Shown: piece after piece, positions 15,081-20,847 of the stretch
Position numbering within the stretch: the first letter of the stretch is position 1
Layout: every line of letters begins with the position of its first letter
NCBI GenBank assembly: GCA_040507895.1
Contig: JBEVNX010000088.1
Location: forward strand, 1-20,847
Length of the DNA stretch: 20,847 nucleotides
Direction: 5' to 3'
DNA from: JBEVNX01 sp040507895
Lineage (GTDB): Bacteria; Desulfobacterota; Binatia; JACPRU01
Notes under the pieces: generated by a model
What the model was told of the DNA's origin: nothing
What the model saw: only the letters and a program-made list of their open reading frames with translations
Databases searched by the model: none
Made by a program: the position numbers and the translations under genes

Positions 15081-15818
15081 CTAGTCCGCGGCGCAACGCA
15101 CGGCGATCGCCGTCGCGTTGTCTTTGCCACCCGCTTGGTTTGCGGCCGCGATGAGCTCGCGGCAGAGCGCCTCCGGATCGTTCGCGTGCGCGCTGAGGAC
15201 CGTTTTGATCTCCGACTGGCTGAGCATGCCCGAGACGCCGTCGCTGCAGAGCACGTAGACGTCTCCGCGTCGGACCTCGAGACGGCACACGTCCGCGTTG
15301 ACGTCCTCCGCGGCGCCGAGGGCCCGCGTCAGCACGTGCCGATAGGGGTGGGTGCTGGCTTCGGCTTCCGAGATTTCGTTGGCGCGCAACAGATCGGCGA
15401 CCAAGGTGTGGTCTGTCGTCAACTGCGCCAGCTCGCCATCACGCAACCGGTAGGCGCGGCTATCGCCGACGTGTACGATCGCCCCCTCATCTTCCTCGAG
15501 CAGCAGGGCGACGAGCGTCGTACCCATGCGGTCCAACTCGCTCTCGCGGGAGGCGCGCTCGACGATCCTTCGATTGGCGTCGCGCACGGCCTCGACGAGG
15601 TGCTCGGTGCGGTCGGCGAGCTTGCCTGAGTCCGGCCCGGCCAACAGGCGCTCCGCGATCGTCGCCACGGCCATCTCGCTCGCCTGCTTGCCGCCCTTGT
15701 GGCCACCCATGCCGTCGGCGACGACGAACAGATTGCGGTCTGGAAAATGACCGCTGCTGTCCTGATTCTCGCGGCGCACACGCCCGACGTCGGACAGCGC
15801 GAAGCTGGCGATCTTCAT
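15081..15818 (-). CDS. PP2C-type (PPM) protein Ser/Thr phosphatase
   Basis: A 245-residue stand-alone PPM phosphatase, the bacterial Stp/PrpC length. Metal-binding residues are all present: Asp20 in RRENQDS, Asp35-Gly36 in VADGMGGHKGG, Asp119 in HVGDSRAYRL, Asp193 in CSDGVSGML and Asp233 in GGKDNATA. It should remove phosphate from Ser/Thr residues, most likely including those of the kinase encoded two bases downstream; kinase-PP2C pairs of this kind are common. ATG 15818 overlaps the stop of the upstream O-antigen-ligase fragment as ATGA, and there is no strong ribosome-binding site, so translation may depend on coupling to that fragment. No membrane span is visible, so it is predicted to be cytoplasmic. 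Confidence 0.95.
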   Translation of the reverse strand: MKIASFALSDVGRVRRENQDSSGHFPDRNLFVVADGMGGHKGGKQASEMAVATIAERLLAGPDSGKLADRTEHLVEAVRDANRRIVERASRESELDRMGTTLVALLLEEDEGAIVHVGDSRAYRLRDGELAQLTTDHTLVADLLRANEISEAEASTHPYRHVLTRALGAAEDVNADVCRLEVRRGDVYVLCSDGVSGMLSQSEIKTVLSAHANDPEALCRELIAAANQAGGKDNATAIAVRCAAD

Positions 15819-16450
15819 CCGGAGTGCGGAGTCGTTCGCTCCAGGGCGAGCCCCAATCCCATGATTACGAAAAAGATCTCGAGCACCTCGTTGTCGCCGA
15901 AAGTGTACTCGACCAGGCCGGCCACGTGGAAGCCCCACGAAGCTCGCGAGATGGCGACGGCGAGCGCGTGCGGGGCGCCGCTGGCGGCTCGCAGACCCCT
16001 TTGCAGTCGCCATGAGAGCGCGCCGAAGCGGCCCATCCGCCACAGAAACGTGACCAGCCCGAGATAGCCGCTCTCGAGGGTGATCTGCAGGGCGGAGTTG
16101 TGGGCGTGCTTGTGATGCGACGGAACCTTCGGGTAGTCGCGCAATATCTCTCCGTTCCTTCGTCCGACGCCCATCGGAAGGCGCTGTACCACGTCGATGG
16201 CGGCGCTCCAGATGCTGTACCGGTTGCCGGGAAGGAAGAGATCCCGCGCCGAGTCGATGATGCGAATCCGCACGGGTGCGACGAGCGTCGCGGTGAGGGC
16301 GATCGCGGCTGCCGCCCTCCACATCAGGCGACGCGAGGCGAGCCAGCCGATCGTCATGACGGAAGCGAGCGTGCCGAGCCAGACCCCGCGTTTCAAATTG
16401 ACGATCAGCGCATTCAAGTAAGAAGTCGTAGCGCGGTGGGGCCTAACCAT
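15815..16450 (-). pseudogene. O-antigen ligase (WaaL/Wzy-C) C-terminal fragment
   Basis: The 211-residue frame matches only the C-terminal half of O-antigen ligase/polymerase membrane proteins. It has the NLKRGVWLG segment that normally follows several transmembrane helices, then RYSIWSAAIDVVQRLPMGVG, the family's HKHAHNSALQITLESGYLGLV periplasmic-loop motif, and a final hydrophobic segment FFVIMGLGLAL. Full-length relatives have about 400 residues and 10-12 spans; here the N-terminal half is missing because the intact gamma-glutamyltransferase gene lies immediately upstream. ATG 16450 is the first ATG after that gene's stop and has no ribosome-binding site. The frame is open to its end and joined to the PP2C gene by ATGA, so it may still be translated. 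A deletion remnant is most likely; an assembly join or a short functional form cannot be excluded. Confidence 0.7.
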
Positions 16451-16490
16451 CGATCGAGGACCGGTGCAGAAGAGGCGCGTGTCAGGCCGG

Positions 16491-18194
16491 TCACCATCCA
16501 GCAGCGGCACCCCCTTTTCGTGGATCAGCGGCGCCGACCAGACCATGCGGTGTCGCTTGGACGGCGCCCACCGCGCCTAGGTCTCGGGCTTCCACGAGGT
16601 CATGTCCGAGCTTGCGCAATCCGGCGACGATCCTGGCGTCCAACGTGGGCTCGACGAACAGCCTCGGCGGGATCGCTTGATCGTGGATGCGGGGAGCGGC
16701 GACGGCCGACTGGAGGTCCATGCCGAAGTCTACGACGTTGACCAGCGTCTGAATCGTCGCCGAGATGATCCGCGGTCCCCCCGACCCGCCGATCGCCAAG
16801 AGGGGAGCACCGTCACGCAGCACGATCGTCGGGCTCATGCTGGAGAGAGGGCGTTTGCCGGCTTGAACGGCATTGGCCGAGGTCCCGACGAGGCCGTAGA
16901 CGTTGGGTACGCCGGGCGACGCCGAGAAGTCATCCATCTCGTTGTTGAGGATGATACCGGTGCCGGGTACGAGCACGAGGGATCCGAACGCGGTGTTGAT
17001 CGTCGACGTCAGGGCGACGGCGGTACCATGTGCATCGAGGGTCGACGTATGGGCCGTGCCGCCTCGCTCCTGAAAGACGGCCTCGTGGCCCGTCGAGGGG
17101 TCCGAATCCGCGATCCCGCGACGAATCTCTTCGGCGTACGCCTTGGAGAGCAGGCGGCCGACCGGCACGTCGACGAAGTCGGGGTCGCCGTAGTATCGAG
17201 CACGGTCGCGGAACGCAGCGGCTTCGGCCTGCGCGACGCGGTGCAGCCCGAAGGCGCCGCGCGCTCCTTCGGCGCGCAGGTCGTAGCCGTCGAGGACGTT
17301 CAAGATCTCGAGCACGACGGCGCCACCGGCGCTCGGCGGAGCGCCGACGACCGTGAGATCGCGATATCGCGTGACGAGTGGGCGGCGGAGCTTCTCGCGG
17401 TAGCTGCGAAGGTCGGCTCCGTCGACGATTCCTCCTTCCGCAGCCACCGCCGCGGCGATCCGCTCGCCGATCGTGCCCTCGTAGAAGGCCGAAGGACCGC
17501 CGCCCGCGATGGCACGCAACGTGGCCGCGAGATCCTTCTCGACCAGACGCTCGCCTTCGGCGTACGGGCTCCCGTCGGGCCGCAGATAGACGGCGGCAAG
17601 CGCGGGGCGACGGCGAATCTCCTGGGCGTTGGCGGACAACTCGTCGGCGAGATGGCGGCCGACTGGGAAGCCTTCTTCAGCGTAGCGAATCGCCGGGCCC
17701 AGCACGGTCGCCAGCGGCAGCGTGCCGAAATCGCGAAGCACGCGCGCGAGCCCCCTCACCTCGCCGGGTACGGCGATTGCGAGCCCGCCGCGCAGCGACA
17801 ACACGGGATCCACCTTACCCTCGCGCACGAACATCTCCGGTCGGGCGCGCGCGGGCGCCGTCTCTCGAAAATCGACGAGGTGATCCTCGTGCGACCTGCC
17901 GTCATGGATCAGGGCGAAACCGCCTCCGCCGATGCCGCACGAAGACGGATTCACGACGCCCGTTGCGAAGGCGGCGGCGACGGCGGCGTCTACCGCGTTG
18001 CCCCCCCGCTCGAACATTTCGACGCCCGCCCGGGCGGCGAGCTCGTGCTCCGCGGCGACCATACCCTGCCGTGCAGTCGCCGCGTGCAGCGGCACGGCCG
18101 TCAAGGCGAGCAGGAAGACGAGAATGGTCACACGGGATCGCACGAAGCTTCCGAGGACGCCGGGCGGGGAGCGCTTCGCGTTTCTAGTGGGCAC
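16491..18194 (-). CDS. ggt: Gamma-glutamyltransferase (Ntn hydrolase), periplasmic
   Basis: A 567-residue GGT proenzyme, which cleaves or transfers the gamma-glutamyl group of glutathione and similar peptides. The N-terminal signal is RVTILVFLLALTAVPLHAA. FRETAP carries Arg110, which grips the substrate carboxylate. The autoprocessing nucleophile is Thr380 in RGGTAHTSTLD, so the precursor should split into subunits of about 340 and 188 residues. After it come LTSTINTAFGSLVLVPGTGIILNNEMDDF and the oxyanion-region GGSGGPRI. The end (GAADPRKGGAAAGW) is the normal family terminus, so the gene is intact. GTG 18194 is the longest start; GTG 18143, with GGAAG just upstream and a better signal-peptide n-region, is equally likely. 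It is divergent from the AAK-GNAT gene. Confidence 0.95.
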   Translation of the reverse strand: MPTRNAKRSPPGVLGSFVRSRVTILVFLLALTAVPLHAATARQGMVAAEHELAARAGVEMFERGGNAVDAAVAAAFATGVVNPSSCGIGGGGFALIHDGRSHEDHLVDFRETAPARARPEMFVREGKVDPVLSLRGGLAIAVPGEVRGLARVLRDFGTLPLATVLGPAIRYAEEGFPVGRHLADELSANAQEIRRRPALAAVYLRPDGSPYAEGERLVEKDLAATLRAIAGGGPSAFYEGTIGERIAAAVAAEGGIVDGADLRSYREKLRRPLVTRYRDLTVVGAPPSAGGAVVLEILNVLDGYDLRAEGARGAFGLHRVAQAEAAAFRDRARYYGDPDFVDVPVGRLLSKAYAEEIRRGIADSDPSTGHEAVFQERGGTAHTSTLDAHGTAVALTSTINTAFGSLVLVPGTGIILNNEMDDFSASPGVPNVYGLVGTSANAVQAGKRPLSSMSPTIVLRDGAPLLAIGGSGGPRIISATIQTLVNVVDFGMDLQSAVAAPRIHDQAIPPRLFVEPTLDARIVAGLRKLGHDLVEARDLGAVGAVQATPHGLVGAADPRKGGAAAGW

Positions 18195-18221
18195 CGGTGG
18201 TCATTTCAACCGTGATGATTT

Positions 18222-19430
18222 ATGTACGCTCGAATGGCCGCCGAGCAAGCGAGCCGCCCGCTCTCGATCGGCGAGGAGGAGTTCCTCGAAAAGAGCTTCT
18301 ATCTCGACGAATTCCACGAAAAGACCCTGCTCCTCGCGATCGCTCCCGGCCAGGCTTCAGAAGGCGAAGTGGCGAGCCTGTTGGGCACCGTACGCGAACT
18401 CGTGCGGGCCGAGGTCCGCCTGGTGCTGGCGGTCGCCGAGGCCGATATGGCGCGACGCCTGGAAGGGCGATTTCGCCGGCTAGCGGCCGCCAGCCGGTCG
18501 GAAACGCTGGCTGCCGAGGCGGAAAGTCCGCGCCGACGAACCATCGTGGTCGATGCGGGGGCGGAAGATCCTGACGTGAGATCGTTGATGCGGGTCTGGA
18601 GCCTGCTGCGCGCGGGTCCGATCGCAGTCGTGAAGCTGCCCGATGCGGAGTGGATGGTGTTGGCCGACTACGCGGTCAAGCTGGCTTCCCGGCTGAAGGT
18701 GCACAAGCTCGTGCTGGTGGATCCGCAAGGCGGGGTGGGCGTCGGCGGGCCGATGTCGTTTCTCGACGAGAGCGTACTGGCGACGCTGCTCGGTGCCGGG
18801 CAGGCGGAGTGGATCGGTCTCGGGCACCGCCGCTCACTCATCCAAGCGATCCGCGAAGGGCTCCTTGCCGGCATCCCTTCGATCAACCTCTGTGCGCTCG
18901 GCGGACTGGCACGCGAGCTATTCACCTATGAAGGTTCGGGAACGCTTTTCACCCTCGAAGACTACTGCCGCGTAGAGCGGCTCGGCATCGACGACTTCCG
19001 GGAGGTCGAGCGTCTCATCGAGCGAGGCCAGCGCGAGGGCTTCTTGAAGATCAGGAGCCGCGACGAGATCGGCGAGATCCTGTTCACGGGATTCGGCGCC
19101 ACCATCGCTTCCGGACATCTCGCCGGGGTCGGTTCGCTGCTCTGCGACCGTTACAAGGAACATCGAATGGCGGAGATCGTGGCCCTCTACACGGTGAGCC
19201 GTTTCAAGGGCGAGGGCGTGGGTGCGAAGCTGCTCGCACGGCTTCTCGAAGAAGCCCGCGCCCGCGGCCTGGCGAGCGTGTTCGCCTGCACGACGGAGGA
19301 GCGCGCGGCGCAGTTTTTTGCGCGCCAAGGCTTTTGCGCAGTCGCTCCGTCGGACGTTCCCGCCGCGAAGTGGATCGACTACGATCCCGAGCGTATGGGT
19401 CGGTTGCTCGTCCTTCGACTCGACCTGTGA
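18222..19430 (+). CDS. NAGS-like fusion: degenerate amino-acid-kinase domain plus GNAT acetyltransferase
   Basis: A 402-residue protein with the ArgA-type layout. Residues about 25-245 align with the amino-acid kinase fold: FHEKTLLLAIAP (31-42) stands where KTFVIKxGG is expected, DYAVKLASRLKVHKLVLVD (149-167) matches the kinase nucleotide region, and ELFTYEGSGTLFT (232-244) is the domain's conserved end. The glycine-rich motifs (KxGG and HGGG) are absent. Residues about 250-402 form a GNAT domain with acetyl-CoA motif RFKGEGVGAKLL (327-338), preceded by AEIVALYTV and followed by CTTEERAAQFFARQGF. N-acetylglutamate synthase (arginine pathway) is the best-known relative; loss of the motifs questions arginine sensing and perhaps the substrate. 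ATG 18222 or 18234 may be the start; neither has a clear ribosome-binding site. The stop overlaps the pantothenate kinase start (GTGA). Confidence 0.82.
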   Translation: MYARMAAEQASRPLSIGEEEFLEKSFYLDEFHEKTLLLAIAPGQASEGEVASLLGTVRELVRAEVRLVLAVAEADMARRLEGRFRRLAAASRSETLAAEAESPRRRTIVVDAGAEDPDVRSLMRVWSLLRAGPIAVVKLPDAEWMVLADYAVKLASRLKVHKLVLVDPQGGVGVGGPMSFLDESVLATLLGAGQAEWIGLGHRRSLIQAIREGLLAGIPSINLCALGGLARELFTYEGSGTLFTLEDYCRVERLGIDDFREVERLIERGQREGFLKIRSRDEIGEILFTGFGATIASGHLAGVGSLLCDRYKEHRMAEIVALYTVSRFKGEGVGAKLLARLLEEARARGLASVFACTTEERAAQFFARQGFCAVAPSDVPAAKWIDYDPERMGRLLVLRLDL

Positions 19431-20260
19431 GCGACGAGATCGCATACTGCGGTCTGGACGTCGGCATCACCACCACGGACGCGGTCGCGGGCTGGGCCGG
19501 GGAACGCGCCATCAGCGTTCCGACGAAAAGCCCCGAAGCGAGCGCCGAGCGGGCCTTACGCGCGCTTCTTGAGCGGGCGGGCGCTCCGGACGGTGAGCTC
19601 GTCGTGGCTGCTACGGGCGTCGGATCGAGGCGGCTCGGTGGCCGCGTGTGCGGGTACCCCGTTCGCCGCGTCTCGGAGATCGTCGCCATCGGGCGCGGCG
19701 GCATTGGCCTCGGAGGAGGAGGCGCTGCGCTCGTCGCGTCGCTCGGGACGGGTACCGCGATGGTATCGGTGCGCGGCTCGGAGATGACGCACGTGACTCC
19801 AGGCAACGGTGTCGGCGGCGGCACGCTCCTCGGTCTCGCGCGCGCCCTTCTCGGTACCGACGATCTCGACGAGCTCAGTCGGTTGGCGAGCCAGGGAGAT
19901 CGCCGGCGTCTCGACATCACCATCGGCGAAGTGGTCGGTGGCGGGCTCGGCGCGCTTCCTGCCGACGGTACGGCGGCCAACTTCGCGAAGTACGCCAGCG
20001 GCGCAGCACGCGAGGACGTGGCGGCCGCGTTGCTCAACCTCATTGCCGAAGTCGTCCTCTGGACCGTGCTTCTCGGGCTGCAAGCTTCAGGGCATGCGCG
20101 TGCGGTACTCACGGGCAAGCTCCTGCTCGTTGGGCCGGTACGTCGCCGCTTCGAGGAGATCGGCTCGATGCTCGGCGATCGGATGGTCATGCCGGAGCGG
20201 GGCGACGTGGCCTCGGCGCTCGGCGCGTTGTGGTCGATCCGAGAGGGCGCCGTCGAATGA
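19427..20260 (+). CDS. coaW: Type II pantothenate kinase (CoaW/PanK family)
   Basis: A 277-residue ASKHA-fold kinase that matches type II pantothenate kinases, the first step of CoA synthesis. Phosphate-1 motif GLDVGITTTDAV (9-20) has Asp11. Glu84 in RVSEIVAIG sits where the catalytic Glu is expected. SLGTGTAMV (105-113) and NGVGGGTLLGLARALLG (127-143) are the second phosphate and pantothenate regions, and the block LASQGDRRRLDITIGEV ... ADGTAANF (182-186) is strikingly close to the staphylococcal enzyme. The usual GGT in the first motif is GIT here. GTG 19427 overlaps the preceding stop by four bases; the end overlaps the next start as ATGA, so three genes are translationally coupled. Type II enzymes are not inhibited by CoA in some bacteria. 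The function is a family inference. Confidence 0.85.
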   Translation: MSDEIAYCGLDVGITTTDAVAGWAGERAISVPTKSPEASAERALRALLERAGAPDGELVVAATGVGSRRLGGRVCGYPVRRVSEIVAIGRGGIGLGGGGAALVASLGTGTAMVSVRGSEMTHVTPGNGVGGGTLLGLARALLGTDDLDELSRLASQGDRRRLDITIGEVVGGGLGALPADGTAANFAKYASGAAREDVAAALLNLIAEVVLWTVLLGLQASGHARAVLTGKLLLVGPVRRRFEEIGSMLGDRMVMPERGDVASALGALWSIREGAVE

Positions 20261-20727
20261 AGCGGGGAACGATCGCGGCGGCCTTCTTGCTCGTTGGCAC
20301 CCTCGGCTGCCAGCGAGATCGGGACCGCACGATGGAGAGCTTGATCGAGAGGGTCATCGCCTCGAAGGGCCGCGAGTCGAAAGTCACGATTGATCGCCAG
20401 CACGATTCGATCACCGTGGATCTCGGCGGCGCCACGAAGCCCCAGGGCTGGCCGGCCGCCGTGCCGTTTTATCCGCGAGCGAGCCGGGCCAAGATCGAGG
20501 CCGCAGCGGGCAATGTGCAACGCGTAGTCCTTACGACGGACGATTCCGTAGCGGCGATCGGCGGGTTCTATTCGCAGGAGCTCGCCCGGCTCGGCTGGCA
20601 GGTCGGCCGAGAAGAGCACGGAACGTGGACCGCCCGACGCGGGCCCGAGCGCTTGGAACTCCGCGTGTTCGGGCGCGACAGCACCACACGCGCCGAGATC
20701 GAATACCGCAGCTCGGGCTCGAGTTGA
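20257..20727 (+). CDS. Small predicted lipoprotein, function unknown
   Basis: A 156-residue protein beginning MKRGTIAAAFLLVGTLGCQRDRDR: a short basic start, a hydrophobic core and Cys18 at the expected lipidation site, though TLG before the Cys is a loose lipobox. The mature part has one recognisable pattern: VPFYPRASRAKIEAA, then VVLTTDDSVAAIGGFYSQELARLGWQV, then a charged beta-rich end. This YP-A ... TxDS ... FYxxxLxxxGW pattern recurs in small envelope proteins of unknown role; I cannot assign a function. The start is fixed by the ATGA overlap with coaW. It probably faces the periplasm, attached to a membrane. There is no obvious link to CoA synthesis beyond the shared transcript. Confidence 0.8.
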   Translation: MKRGTIAAAFLLVGTLGCQRDRDRTMESLIERVIASKGRESKVTIDRQHDSITVDLGGATKPQGWPAAVPFYPRASRAKIEAAAGNVQRVVLTTDDSVAAIGGFYSQELARLGWQVGREEHGTWTARRGPERLELRVFGRDSTTRAEIEYRSSGSS

Positions 20728-20752
20728 ATTCGCCCGCCGTCAAGGAGGAACG

Positions 20753-20847
20753 ATGGCAGTGTACCTGAAGTCGGTTGCGGTTCTGGTCGCCCTCCTCGGC
20801 GTGCTCGCCGGTACGCGCTTCACGCTCATGGTGGCGGACGACGAGGA
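20753..20847 (+). CDS. N-terminus of a membrane or secreted protein, cut by the window edge
   Basis: Thirty-one codons before the right edge. AAGGAGG at 20742-20748, four bases before ATG 20753, is the best ribosome-binding site in the window and fixes the start. The residues MAVYLKSVAVLVALLGVLAGTRFTLMVADDE form a signal anchor or signal peptide followed by acidic residues. It lies 25 bases after the lipoprotein stop, so is likely in the same operon. Too little is present to name it. Confidence 0.7.
   Translation, partial: MAVYLKSVAVLVALLGVLAGTRFTLMVADDE

Noticed and set aside
13993..15084. Antisense open frame inside the large kinase gene
   Set aside because: It is a high-GC shadow of the well-conserved kinase domain on the opposite strand, with no recognisable protein or ribosome-binding site.
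16602..18215. 537-codon antisense open frame across ggt
   Set aside because: It mirrors the conserved ggt sequence; long antisense frames are expected at this base composition.

Overview
This is a gene-dense, GC-rich chromosomal window with 18 protein-coding genes (two cut by the window edges, one a gene remnant). There are no tRNA or rRNA genes, no CRISPR array and no insertion sequence. Proteobacterial-type PII with a sigma-54 promoter, two Ser/Thr kinases, a PP2C phosphatase, and a class V aminotransferase-serA-purA operon together suggest a deltaproteobacterial-type lineage (Desulfobacterota, Binatota or Myxococcota). That placement is an inference from gene content, not a phylogenetic result.

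Layout. 1-523 (-): a PII gene (glnK/glnB) followed by a secreted or membrane protein cut by the window edge, probably the ammonium transporter, behind a near-perfect -24/-12 promoter. 734-1687 (+): a small membrane-anchored Ser/Thr kinase. 1689-2147 (-): a MaoC-type hydratase. 2213-3352 (+): a ThiH-like radical SAM enzyme. 3358-6416 (-): a TolC-type outer-membrane protein overlapping a PaaK-like adenylate-forming ligase. 6417-6877: the only long non-coding stretch. It holds a sigma-70-like promoter, a ZTP/ZMP (pfl-type) riboswitch aptamer and a strong intrinsic terminator that shares bases with the aptamer. 6878-10989 (+): the controlled operon, a class V aminotransferase, serA and purA. 11008-18194 (-): gamma-glutamyltransferase, a decapitated O-antigen ligase fragment, a PP2C phosphatase and a 1356-residue transmembrane Ser/Thr kinase with extracytoplasmic Ig-like and NTF2-like domains. 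18222-20847 (+): a translationally coupled run of a NAGS-like AAK-GNAT protein with a degenerate kinase half, a type II pantothenate kinase, a small lipoprotein, and a truncated membrane or secreted protein.

How it works together. The clearest regulatory story is the leader at 6674-6838. ZTP/ZMP accumulates when 10-formyl-tetrahydrofolate runs short. Ligand binding should block the terminator and switch on serine synthesis, whose product feeds one-carbon units through serine hydroxymethyltransferase, together with purA, the first committed AMP step. The PP2C-kinase pair is a probable reversible phosphorylation module with an extracytoplasmic sensor. The most unusual genes are the AAK-GNAT protein whose AAK half lacks its glycine-rich motifs, the O-antigen ligase remnant coupled by ATGA to the phosphatase, and the orphan ThiH-like enzyme beside a PaaK-like ligase. 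No wholly new multi-gene defence or mobile system is evident.
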